Part shown: positions 16,060 to 23,693 of the stretch, piece after piece | Layout: every line of letters begins with the position of its first letter | Position numbering within the stretch: position 1 is the first letter of the stretch | Source of the DNA: UBA1794 sp031552405 | Lineage (GTDB): Bacteria > Bacteroidota > Bacteroidia > Bacteroidales > Bacteroidaceae | Assembly: GCA_031552405.1 (NCBI GenBank) | Contig: JAVBMN010000014.1 | Span: forward strand, 1-64,000 | Direction of reading: 5' to 3' | Length of the DNA stretch: 64,000 bases | Made by a program: the position numbers and the translations under genes | Notes under the pieces: model-generated | Databases searched by the model: none | What the model was told of the DNA's origin: nothing | The model's input: the letters and a program-made list of their open reading frames with translations, nothing else

Positions 16060-17295
16060 TTATTCTTCCTCTATGCGAAAACCGGTGCGACGCAGCTCTT
16101 CCCAATAAGAAGGATAGGATTTACTGACCACACCGGGATCATCTATCAACACCGAGGGTAACAAGAGAGCTGCCGGGGCAAAGGCCATAGCCATGCGGTG
16201 ATCCTTATAGGTAGCGATGGCTTCGAGAGGGGAAGGTTCGCAACGTTCACCTTCCCAGTAGAGTACAGAATCGTTCTCTTCCTGGATGAGACAGCCCAAC
16301 TTTTTCATCTCGGCGCGGAGGGCGGCGATGCGGTCGGTCTCCTTTATTTTGAGGGTTTGCAGCCCGGTAAAGCGAAAGGGAATACCTTTTAGCGCACAGG
16401 TTACTACAAAGGTTTGTGCCAGATCGGGCTGATTGATAAAGTCATACTCCATACGGGAAACTGGTTCTCCGAGGCGAATCAGGCGAATGCCTTCGGCGGT
16501 GTATTCGGTACGGATTCCGAGCTGCTCAAAGAGGGTGGCTACGCGGCTGTCGCCCTGAAAGCTGTCCTGATACAGAGCCGGCAGAAACAGTTCCCCGCCT
16601 GCGGGGTTCAAGGCCAACATCTGATACCAGTAGGAAGCAGCACTCCAGTCATTTTCCACGGTATACGACACAGAGCGATACGCTACAGGAGGCACACGAA
16701 GTACGAAAGGGCTCTCCCACTCTATCACAGCGCCAAACTCGCGCATGAGCTGCAACGTAAGTTCTATGTAGGGACGCGATATAACCTCTCCGGTAAGGGT
16801 AAGCCTAAGACCGCCTTCCAACACGGGGGCAATCATCAAAAGGGCTGAGATGTACTGCGAACTCACATTGCCCGGCAGCTCGATAGTTCTGCCTTGCAGC
16901 GACCGACCACGAATGCACAAGGGCGGAAAACCCTCCTGTTCCACGTACTCAATATCCGCGCCCAAACGGCGAAGCGCATCCACCAGCACACTAATGGGGC
17001 GCTGGCGCATCCGCGAAGTACCGGTAATCACCCGTTCTCCAGGAGTCACAGAAAGGTATGCCGTGAGAAAACGCATGGCGGTCCCAGCGGCCATAATGTC
17101 TACCACCTCGGGGCAGTCACGAAAGGCACGCACCATCACAGCCGTATCGTCACAATTCGACAGGTTGCGAACCGCCTCCATCCCCCCTCCCGAGAGAGCC
17201 TGAAGGATGAGTGCCCGGTTACTGATGCTCTTGGAAGCTGGCAATTGAACGGTGCCCTGCAACGGACCTCCGGGTGCAAAAACGGTATATCTCAT
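16060..17295 (-). CDS. aroA: 3-phosphoshikimate 1-carboxyvinyltransferase (EPSP synthase)
   Basis: About 411 residues from the ATG at 17295. It transfers the enolpyruvyl group of phosphoenolpyruvate to shikimate-3-phosphate in aromatic amino acid synthesis. Seen are QLPASKSISNRALILQAL (near residue 16), AAGTAMRFLTAYLS, GTSRMRQRPISVLVDALRRLGADIEY and FTGLQTLKIKETDRIAALRAEM with the KETDR signature, then YKDHRMAMAFAPAAL near the end. The frame reaches 17337, but MRYTVFAPGGPLQGTV is the family start. It reads away from crcB, so the 186-base gap between them is a divergent promoter region. Confidence 0.95.
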   Translation of the reverse strand: MRYTVFAPGGPLQGTVQLPASKSISNRALILQALSGGGMEAVRNLSNCDDTAVMVRAFRDCPEVVDIMAAGTAMRFLTAYLSVTPGERVITGTSRMRQRPISVLVDALRRLGADIEYVEQEGFPPLCIRGRSLQGRTIELPGNVSSQYISALLMIAPVLEGGLRLTLTGEVISRPYIELTLQLMREFGAVIEWESPFVLRVPPVAYRSVSYTVENDWSAASYWYQMLALNPAGGELFLPALYQDSFQGDSRVATLFEQLGIRTEYTAEGIRLIRLGEPVSRMEYDFINQPDLAQTFVVTCALKGIPFRFTGLQTLKIKETDRIAALRAEMKKLGCLIQEENDSVLYWEGERCEPSPLEAIATYKDHRMAMAFAPAALLLPSVLIDDPGVVSKSYPSYWEELRRTGFRIEEE

Positions 17296-17403
17296 AACGC
17301 CGGCAAAGATACGCCTTTTTTCCGGAACGCCCCGCAAGGACTACTGCAAAACAGATCTTGTATCAAGAGAGGTTTGCTGTTAAAGTTTCCTACTTAAAAG
17401 GCA

Positions 17404-17451
17404 GGTTTCCAGGTTACCTGAAACTTATCCGCGTTTTTTTATATAGTTTTG
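17404..17451 (+). promoter_or_regulatory. crcB promoter region with small inverted repeat
   Basis: TAGTTTTG at 17444-17451 fits TAnnTTTG exactly, 30 bases before the crcB ATG. Just upstream, GTTTCCAGGT and ACCTGAAAC (17404-17423) form an inverted repeat with one bulge. I see no fluoride riboswitch consensus here. Confidence 0.45.
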
Positions 17452-17481
17452 CATCCCAAAACGGACTGACAGCAAAAACGA

Positions 17482-17895
17482 ATGAAAGCAATCCTTTACA
17501 TATTTATAGGCGGAGGCATCGGCAGTGTGCTGCGTTACCTGTGTGCACGGTGGGTGGATACACGCCTTACGGGGCTGTTCAGCCAGGCGGTGTGCAAGGC
17601 CGAAACTGCAGTCCTCTTTCCTTGGGGGACACTGGCGGTTAATATAACCGGATGTGCGCTCATTGGTTTCTTGTATGGGATGAACCGCACAAACGCACTT
17701 TCTCCGGAACTGCTGCTCCTGTTTACTGCCGGATTCTGTGGGGGATTCACCACATTCTCAGCCTTTTCCAATGAGATGCTGCTGATGCTTCGCAGTGGCA
17801 ACTATCTGGCATTCATGACCTATTCCATAGGAAGCCTGGCTGTGGGATTACTGGCCACAGCCGCCGGATACCGAATGTCCACAGCCTTGTGTTGA
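17482..17895 (+). CDS. crcB: Fluoride channel CrcB/Fluc
   Basis: A 137-residue inner-membrane protein with four membrane helices that exports fluoride as a dual-topology dimer. Family signatures are GGGIGSVLRYL (residues 10-20), GTLAVNITGCALIGFLYG (about 50-67) with the conserved Asn, and TAGFCGGFTTFSAFSNE (about 79-95) with the Phe and Thr-Thr/Ser residues of the ion path. The loop after helix one is longer than usual and includes FSQAVCKAETAV. Divergent from aroA and followed by metY. Confidence 0.93.
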   Translation: MKAILYIFIGGGIGSVLRYLCARWVDTRLTGLFSQAVCKAETAVLFPWGTLAVNITGCALIGFLYGMNRTNALSPELLLLFTAGFCGGFTTFSAFSNEMLLMLRSGNYLAFMTYSIGSLAVGLLATAAGYRMSTALC

Positions 17896-17959
17896 CACCG
17901 GACGGAACCTCAAAAAGTCATTCCATACAAAGATTTACCCCCCTCTCTACCCTGTTTGT

Positions 17960-17984
17960 GGTAGGAATATACCCTGTGAAGGGG
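17960..17984. repeat. Dispersed repeat module D (copy near metY)
   Basis: GGTAGG, then about ACCCTGTGAAGGG, resembles 41296-41319 closely, with only small differences in the AT-rich joint. GTGAAGGG itself is at 17976-17983. It lies in the 166-base gap between crcB and metY, upstream of the metY -7 element. Confidence 0.5.
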
Positions 17985-18007
17985 AGTAACACCTCCTCAA
18001 AAGCCCG

Positions 18008-18015
18008 TACCTTTG
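18008..18015 (+). promoter_or_regulatory. -7 promoter element (TACCTTTG) for metY
   Basis: TACCTTTG is a perfect TAnnTTTG match 46 bases before the metY ATG. No TTTG was found at the -33 position. Confidence 0.5.
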
Positions 18016-18061
18016 CATCATCAATTACATCAAAAAAGAACTAATATAAAAATTATTGAGT

Positions 18062-19348
18062 ATGAGTACCAACAAGAAACTACACTTCGAAACCCTGCAG
18101 CTTCATGCAGGACAGGAACAACCCGATCCCGTAACCGGCGCTCGCGCAGTGCCCATCTATCAAACTACCTCGTATGTATTTAACAATTCGGCACATGCGG
18201 CCGCACGCTTTGCTCTGCAAGACCCCGGAAATATATACGGCCGACTGACCAACCCCACGCAGGGCGTATTTGAGGAGCGCATCGCTGCCCTCGAAGGCGG
18301 CATCGCTGCACTGGCCGTGGCATCAGGGGCAGCAGCTATTACATATGCCCTCCAAAATATTACCCGGGCGGGCGACCACATCGTTTCCGCGCAGAGCATC
18401 TACGGAGGAACGTATAACCTGCTGGCGCATACACTGGCCGACTATGGGGTAAGCACCACTTTTGTGGATCCTTCCAACCTGAATAATTTTGAGCTGGCCA
18501 TCCGCGAAAATACCAAAGCCCTCTTCATCGAAACCCTGGGTAACCCCAACTCGAACATCATTGACATCGAAGCCGTTTCGGCCATTGCGCATGCACACGG
18601 AATCCCCCTTATTATCGACAACACATTCGGCACTCCATATCTGATACGTCCCATTGAACACGGGGCAGACATTGTAGTACACTCCGCCACCAAATTCATC
18701 GGCGGACATGGCACCTCACTGGGAGGAGTCATTGTAGACTCGGGTAAGTTCGACTGGAAAGCCTCCGGCAAATTTCCGCAACTCACCGAGCCGGACCCCA
18801 GCTACCACGGCATACGCTTTACAGATGCCGCCGGTGCGGCTGCATACATTATCCGTATCCGCGCTATCCTGCTGCGTGATACGGGTGCTACCCTCAGCCC
18901 TTTCAACGCCTTCATCCTGCTGCAGGGACTCGAAACACTGTCGCTACGCGTGGAACGCCACGTGGAGAATGCCCTTAAGGTAGTGTATTTCCTCAAGAAA
19001 CACCCACGTGTGGAGAAAGTAAACCACCCCTCACTGCCGGAACACCCCGATCACGGGATTTACCAAAAGTACTTCCCGCGGGGCGGAAGCTCCATCTTCA
19101 CTTTCGAGATAAAAGGAGGCGTAAAAGAGGCGCAAACCTTTATCGACAAGTTGGAAATCTTCTCACTGCTGGCCAACGTAGCCGATGTAAAATCGCTCGT
19201 GATACACCCGGCCACCACCACGCACTCGCAGCTCAGCGAAGCCGAGCAGGCCGAGCAGGGTATCAAGCCGGGCACCGTACGCCTGTCTATAGGCACAGAA
19301 CATATTGAAGACCTGCTGGCGGATATCGAACAAGCCCTGCAGGACTAG
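18062..19348 (+). CDS. metY: O-acetylhomoserine sulfhydrylase (PLP-dependent)
   Basis: A 428-residue cytoplasmic enzyme making homocysteine from O-acetylhomoserine and sulfide. It starts FETLQLHAGQEQPDPVTGARAVPIYQTTSYVF, typical of this family. The pyridoxal phosphate site is VVHSATKFIGGHGTSLGG (about residue 206) with the Schiff-base Lys, and GRLTNPTQ and IETLGNPNSNIIDIEA are conserved. The family insertion around KFPQLTEPDPSYHGIRF distinguishes it from cystathionine gamma-synthase. The frame can begin at TTG 18056, but ATG at 18062 is better. It is followed by its own terminator. Confidence 0.94.
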   Translation: MSTNKKLHFETLQLHAGQEQPDPVTGARAVPIYQTTSYVFNNSAHAAARFALQDPGNIYGRLTNPTQGVFEERIAALEGGIAALAVASGAAAITYALQNITRAGDHIVSAQSIYGGTYNLLAHTLADYGVSTTFVDPSNLNNFELAIRENTKALFIETLGNPNSNIIDIEAVSAIAHAHGIPLIIDNTFGTPYLIRPIEHGADIVVHSATKFIGGHGTSLGGVIVDSGKFDWKASGKFPQLTEPDPSYHGIRFTDAAGAAAYIIRIRAILLRDTGATLSPFNAFILLQGLETLSLRVERHVENALKVVYFLKKHPRVEKVNHPSLPEHPDHGIYQKYFPRGGSSIFTFEIKGGVKEAQTFIDKLEIFSLLANVADVKSLVIHPATTTHSQLSEAEQAEQGIKPGTVRLSIGTEHIEDLLADIEQALQD

Positions 19349-19364
19349 CCACCACATAAATAAG

Positions 19365-19418
19365 GAGCGTGCCGTATCTTCCATTTTTGGAATAATACAG
19401 CACGCTCTGTTTTTTTTG
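19365..19418 (+). terminator. Intrinsic terminator after metY
   Basis: GAGCGTGC (19365-19372) pairs with GCACGCTC (19400-19407) and is followed by an eight-T run. The plus-strand T run assigns it to metY; the nitroreductase gene ends on the other side at 19438. Confidence 0.75.
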
Positions 19419-19437
19419 ATTTCTCGTCTGTAGCAGG

Positions 19438-20007
19438 TTATTGAACCCGGCTAACCAGCCCGGGTTTTCGCATCGGCGGTTCGCGCTCCTCGCCTATAGG
19501 ATACCCCAAGGAGGCGCAACCGAATACCCTGTGATTCTCAGGGACACCCCATTCCGTGAGCAACTCGCGCACACCGGGATCATCGCATACCGTGTGGCTC
19601 AACTGGTTAATCCAGCACGACCCGATGTGGAGTGAGTGAGCCGCCAGAAAGATGTTCTGCAAAGCACAGGCACAGTCTTGCCCCGCCCAATAATCAGCGG
19701 GATCGTTGCTGACAATAATCAATGCCGGAGCATAATAGTAACACACATAATCCTCGTCAAGTCCGCGTAGCCGAAGCCGCTCATCATTGCTATTAAGGAA
19801 AGCCTGACGAATGCGCAGATTCAGCTCGCGGAGCTTTTCCGGATTCGTCACAGCCGTGAGATGATAGGTATACTTATTCATCCCCGAGGGGGCATAAGTG
19901 GCAGCTTCAAGGATGAGGGATAACTCCTCTTCACGTATCGGGTCAGTGGTATATGTGCGTACGCTACGACGGTGACGAATCGCATCTAAAACTTCATTCT
20001 CTTTCAT
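19438..20007 (-). CDS. Nitroreductase-family FMN oxidoreductase
   Basis: A 189-residue flavoprotein, probably cytoplasmic and dimeric. VLDAIRHRRSVRTYTTDPIREEELSLILEAATYAPSGMNKYTYHLTAV (residues 6-53) carries the Arg-Arg-Ser-x-Arg flavin site and the APSG loop. DCACALQNIFLAAHSLHIGSCWINQL (about 126-151) and VFGCASLGYPIGEEREPPMRK complete the fold. These enzymes reduce nitro compounds, quinones or related substrates with NAD(P)H; the natural substrate is unknown. It is monocistronic; its upstream gap (20008-20103) shows no further gene before the palindromic repeats. Confidence 0.9.
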   Translation of the reverse strand: MKENEVLDAIRHRRSVRTYTTDPIREEELSLILEAATYAPSGMNKYTYHLTAVTNPEKLRELNLRIRQAFLNSNDERLRLRGLDEDYVCYYYAPALIIVSNDPADYWAGQDCACALQNIFLAAHSLHIGSCWINQLSHTVCDDPGVRELLTEWGVPENHRVFGCASLGYPIGEEREPPMRKPGLVSRVQ

Positions 20008-20103
20008 CTTGCAGGGTATTGTTATAGTAAAACGGCGCTAATATACGTATTTATTCAGGGATACCCATCTCTTTTTGGAAATCTATTTCTCATCCACCGT
20101 GTA

Positions 20104-20177
20104 ACCCTCCACCTTCCACCACATTCTGAAAGCCGCTTCCACAAAGGGTTTCCGGGTTTTAGTGGAACGTGGAGGGT
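20104..20177. repeat. Dispersed palindromic repeat, module A (copy 2)
   Basis: Left arm ACCCTCCACCTTCCAC (20104-20119) and right arm GTGGAACGTGGAGGGT (20162-20177) pair at 15 of 16 positions. A nested shorter hairpin (GAAAGCC/GGGTTTC) lies inside. The right arm is identical to 1173-1188, and TTCCACAAAGGGTTTC (20137-20152) matches 1149-1164 at 15 of 16 bases. Confidence 0.8.
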
Positions 20178-20187
20178 AGTGAAATAA

Positions 20188-20267
20188 CTGGTGCGCATCA
20201 GATGAAAAATTGGTGGGCACGAGTTTGCAAACCGGTGGGCACCAGTTCTTCAGCTGGTGCCCACCAG
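20188..20267. repeat. Dispersed palindromic repeat, module B (four copies)
   Basis: Four related 14-base units occur: CTGGTGCGCATCAG (20188), TTGGTGGGCACGAG (20210), CCGGTGGGCACCAG (20232) and CTGGTGCCCACCAG (20254), each spaced exactly 22 bases from the next. The last two form a 12-base perfect stem with an eight-base loop. Related units are at 41069-41082 and 60607-60687. Confidence 0.75.
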
Positions 20268-20272
20268 TTTAC

Positions 20273-20354
20273 ACAAAACGCAGGCCTGAGGTGGAAGCAT
20301 CTCAGGCCTGCGTTTTGTGAATTTCAGGCCTGCGTTCAGAGAAGTGCAGGCCTG
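20273..20354. repeat. Dispersed palindromic repeat, module C (CAGGCCTG, four copies)
   Basis: The 8-base palindrome CAGGCCTG occurs at 20281, 20303, 20325 and 20347, again exactly 22 bases apart. Copies one and two sit in an 18-base perfect hairpin, ACAAAACGCAGGCCTGAG (20273-20290) against 20301-20318, with a ten-base loop. It lies 21 bases beyond the GH127 stop codon and may act as its terminator. Confidence 0.8.
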
Positions 20355-20375
20355 AAACACCCGCAATGTAACTAT

Positions 20376-23300
20376 CTAATATACAGCCACTTTCCTAGCC
20401 ACACAAGTAGCGTTACTGCTGTAACACACCAGGTAGGTAGCGGGGAGAAGTGAACCGGTAGCTATGGAGAGCTGCCCATCGTGCATCTCACCGGCATACA
20501 GCAGCGTGCCGTTCATGGAAAAGACCATGACACGCGCTTCAAGCTCGCCCTCCGGGGCTACCACGCGGATGTGTCCTTCTTGGTAACCGAACTCGGGTTC
20601 CGGCTGTAAGGGGATCTCTTCATCGCCCGTCAGACTGTCGTTGACCGGTTCACGCAGCAGCCAAAGGCCATACACCCCGCCGGCGGCATTACCCGCAAGC
20701 GCATCAAAACGTACGGTTATGAAACTCTTACCACGAACGAGGTCGTCGGGGATGGCATATTCCACATAGCGGAAGTTATTGGTTTTCCACTTGCCACTCA
20801 CATTTTCGGCCGCAATGGTATCGCCCTCCACGATGATGTGGAAGCTTCGCGAACCGGTTTCATTGCCCCAGTAACGTACGCGCAGATACAGGCCGCCCAA
20901 GCCGCCCGACTTGAGGGTATACCCAAAATATCCCCCACTGTTGGCATCGCGCCAGTCGAGTCCCTGGTACACACCTACGGTAGAGCTGAAGGTAACAAGG
21001 CTGTGAAGCGTTTCGTGAACCGAATTATTCATGCGTACGGAATCCAAATGAATGGAGTCCTCTATGATAGCTTCCAGCGGCTTCAACAGGCGCACGGCGT
21101 AGGCTCCTCCGGCGGTATGACCGGGCTTGGCGGCAAACTTTACGGTTACCGTATCCTTGCCTTCAAGCAGGCTGGCGGAGATGGGGTATTCCACGTTCAT
21201 AAAATCGGATACGCTCCACTTCCCGTTGATGTTTTCGGTAGCAATGGTCTTCCCGTCGATTTGGATGTCGAAGGTGCGGCTTCCGGTTTCTTTTCCCCAG
21301 TAACGCACCTGGAGGGAGAGGTCGCTACGCCCCCTTGTCAGCATGCGGTAGCTGAACCAGCCTCCGTTGCGGGCATCGCGGTACATCTCATTCTCATAGG
21401 TTCCGGTGTAGGAGTTTTTGGAGTCCATGAAGTGGTCGGATTCGGGCTGCTGCTCGCCGGGATTTACGGCATCTACCACCCGGCGATCCTGTGCCAGGAG
21501 GGCTTCTTCTTCAAGCGCCAGTTCTTCACCAATCACCTGATATTCCTTCTCGGTGAGTTGCATCCAGTACATCATGTACCGGGCATCGTGAATAGTATAG
21601 AAGGGGCGGATGGTTAATTTATTGAAGGCGTCCTTGTTATAGGCTCCCTTCAGGCGGAAGATGAGCGAGTCGGGGTTTACCAGCTCCAAGGAGTCGATAA
21701 GTTTCGAACGATCGCCCACCAGGATGGGTGCCTTATTCAATGCATACAACTCGCCGGCGGCTACCTGGTCCATACGTCCTTCGCCACCCACAAGTCCATC
21801 GAGTTTCTTATTATCCGTAGCAGCACCCAGCAGGATGGGGCCATGCATCAAGGCAATGTAAGAGGACACGTTGGGCATCTGCACATAACTGCTCTTCATG
21901 GGGAGCGAAACCTCTACCACATCCCCATCTGCCCAGGTGCGATCCAGTACCAGATAAGAGGAAGCGGCACTGCTCTGTGCATATTCCGTACCGTTAATCT
22001 TCACCTTAAAATCCTCCTTCGACACCCATGACGGATGACGTACAAAGAGTTTAAAAGCCGCCGGAGCAGTCGCTGCCACCGTAAAGGTGGTAGATTCCTG
22101 ATACGGGAAACGGGTGGTTTGCGTCAGGGTAATGCCCTTTGCCTCCCACTCCAACGAAGAAGGAATGAACAAGTTGGCATACAACGAATCGTTGCGATGA
22201 GTATAAATAAACTGGGCATACTTACCATGATTCTCCATGCCACTACCCACACAGCACCACATGGCCTGGTTCACGGCCGAATATACGCGGTAATGCTGTG
22301 GACGCGCAGAAGTGAAGTATACATATCCCCCATGCTCCGGATGCTGCGTGGAAAGGATGTGGTTATACAAAGCCCGCTCGTAGAAGTCGGCATACTTGGC
22401 CAAGGGCTGGTCAAAGAAGAGGTCTTCCGAGAGCTTCATCATATTATAGGTATTGCACGACTCCGGCCCCTCCCGGGATGTGACATACTCCTGGCAGGCC
22501 GAGGCAGAGATGAAATGCTCACTCCGGCTGTTACCCCCCAATGCCAGCGAACGTTTGTTCACCACATCATCCCAGAAGAAAAGGGATGCATTGTCATACG
22601 TACTCATTTTTCGATCCTGCTGATATACGCGCTGGAAACCGATCACCTTCGGCACCTGGGTATTGGCGTGCTTGTTGTCCAGGAAGGAACTGTTCTTCGC
22701 ATTCATCGGGTCCAACAGCCACTTATGTGAGAAACGCTTGGCCGCAGTGAGATATTTCGCCTCACCCGTCATCTGGTATGCATCGGCATATACCTCATTC
22801 ATACCTCCGTGCTCAATGCCCAGCATCGACTCCATCTGTGCATCGCTAAGGGCGGAGGTGATGTTGATACCCCAGTCGCACAGCTTCAGAAACATATCAT
22901 ACGCCGCCTCGCTGCCCGTATACAACCAGGTATCCCGAAGGCCGGAGTAGATCTTGTGAATATTGTACCACGCCACCCAGGCGCTGTTATAGGCGGTAAA
23001 ATTAGCGGTGGAGAAGTTGGTCCAGATATTCTTACTATCGGGCAATCCGCCCAAGTATCCAGCCATCTTTCCGGTCTGGGCATCCTGACATTTCTTCAGC
23101 TGCGCCAGCATGTAGTCCATGCGCTCTTTGAGTTGGGCTTTAAGTATCACATCCCGCTCAGCGGCATAGTGAATGGCAAGGGCCGAGAGGTAGTGACCAC
23201 CCACATGTCCGTCGAGCCCCGCCCAATTGGAGAATGCTGTACCGGTTTGCGTAATACCGGCCTGTTTTTGGTAAGGTTGCAACAAGCGGTCTACATCATA

Positions 23301-23468
23301 CTGCAACAACACCTGCACGTTCAGCTCCATAGCATGCGCAAAGGGGCCTTCAAGAAGAGTTACCTTTTCCAGTGGAAATTCCTGTGGATAAAGCCGCTCC
23401 TGGGCCAGTGCATTATCGGCCACACCGGCAGCAATACCGATGGATAAAAGAATCTGAGTCCATTTCAT
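20376..23468 (-). CDS. GH127-family beta-L-arabinofuranosidase-type enzyme with duplicated C-terminal domains and sorting-domain-like tail
   Basis: About 1030 residues from the ATG at 23468 (a TTG two codons upstream is less likely). A signal peptide ends near NALAQ (about 23). The GH127 barrel (30-560) shows GLDGHVGGHYLSALA, GPESCNTYN with Glu336 and Cys338, and WCCVGSG with Cys405-Cys406, matching the Cys/Zn-Glu active site of Bifidobacterium HypBA1. After QPESDHF come two copies of a beta-sandwich with the shared core RVRYWG-[KN]-ETGSR-[TS]-F (about 715 and 875), a tandem duplication absent from the other GH127 here. The last 65 residues resemble a type A C-terminal sorting domain. It has its own promoter and lies next to the fasciclin/SusCD operon. 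Confidence 0.9.
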   Translation of the reverse strand: MKWTQILLSIGIAAGVADNALAQERLYPQEFPLEKVTLLEGPFAHAMELNVQVLLQYDVDRLLQPYQKQAGITQTGTAFSNWAGLDGHVGGHYLSALAIHYAAERDVILKAQLKERMDYMLAQLKKCQDAQTGKMAGYLGGLPDSKNIWTNFSTANFTAYNSAWVAWYNIHKIYSGLRDTWLYTGSEAAYDMFLKLCDWGINITSALSDAQMESMLGIEHGGMNEVYADAYQMTGEAKYLTAAKRFSHKWLLDPMNAKNSSFLDNKHANTQVPKVIGFQRVYQQDRKMSTYDNASLFFWDDVVNKRSLALGGNSRSEHFISASACQEYVTSREGPESCNTYNMMKLSEDLFFDQPLAKYADFYERALYNHILSTQHPEHGGYVYFTSARPQHYRVYSAVNQAMWCCVGSGMENHGKYAQFIYTHRNDSLYANLFIPSSLEWEAKGITLTQTTRFPYQESTTFTVAATAPAAFKLFVRHPSWVSKEDFKVKINGTEYAQSSAASSYLVLDRTWADGDVVEVSLPMKSSYVQMPNVSSYIALMHGPILLGAATDNKKLDGLVGGEGRMDQVAAGELYALNKAPILVGDRSKLIDSLELVNPDSLIFRLKGAYNKDAFNKLTIRPFYTIHDARYMMYWMQLTEKEYQVIGEELALEEEALLAQDRRVVDAVNPGEQQPESDHFMDSKNSYTGTYENEMYRDARNGGWFSYRMLTRGRSDLSLQVRYWGKETGSRTFDIQIDGKTIATENINGKWSVSDFMNVEYPISASLLEGKDTVTVKFAAKPGHTAGGAYAVRLLKPLEAIIEDSIHLDSVRMNNSVHETLHSLVTFSSTVGVYQGLDWRDANSGGYFGYTLKSGGLGGLYLRVRYWGNETGSRSFHIIVEGDTIAAENVSGKWKTNNFRYVEYAIPDDLVRGKSFITVRFDALAGNAAGGVYGLWLLREPVNDSLTGDEEIPLQPEPEFGYQEGHIRVVAPEGELEARVMVFSMNGTLLYAGEMHDGQLSIATGSLLPATYLVCYSSNATCVARKVAVY

Positions 23469-23551
23469 GATCAATGCTTTTCAGGGTTTACCCTGCATCA
23501 TTCATCACAGATAACACATGAAGATGCAGGCTAGGTTAGTTAATTCGGATA

Positions 23552-23559
23552 CAAAAATA
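23552..23559 (-). promoter_or_regulatory. -7 promoter element (TATTTTTG) for the minus-strand GH127 gene
   Basis: The plus strand reads CAAAAATA, a perfect minus-strand TAnnTTTG about 85 bases before the GH127 ATG. The leader between holds an 8-base inverted repeat, CCTGCATC near 23491 and GATGCAGG near 23523. Confidence 0.45.
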
Positions 23560-23636
23560 AGAAAGAAAAGAGATACCCACGCCCTCTTTCTGCAAAAACT
23601 ATCCGAATACTCTGATATTTACAGATCTATATAACG

Positions 23637-23675
23637 AAAGAGGAGGGTTTTCCTTTAACAGAAACCCTCCTCTTT
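23637..23675 (-). terminator. Intrinsic terminator of the fasciclin/SusCD operon
   Basis: AAAGAGGAGGGTTT (23637-23650) and its exact complement (23662-23675) form a 14-base stem with an 11-base loop. It lies 18 bases beyond the stop of the last SusD gene and separates that operon from the GH127 gene. Confidence 0.85.
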
Positions 23676-23693
23676 TATAAAATCAACACAATG

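Noticed and set aside
17340..17481. Fluoride riboswitch in front of crcB
   Set aside because: The conserved GG-GATGG start and the downstream pairing elements of the crcB motif are not visible; only a small inverted repeat and a promoter are seen.
20188..20354. Regularly spaced repeats as a CRISPR array
   Set aside because: The 22-base period leaves only 8-14 bases between units, the units are palindromic and degenerate, and there are no cas genes.
20169..20453. Plus-strand open frame (94 codons) downstream of the nitroreductase gene
   Set aside because: It is made of the repeat modules A, B and C and runs into the GH127 gene on the other strand.
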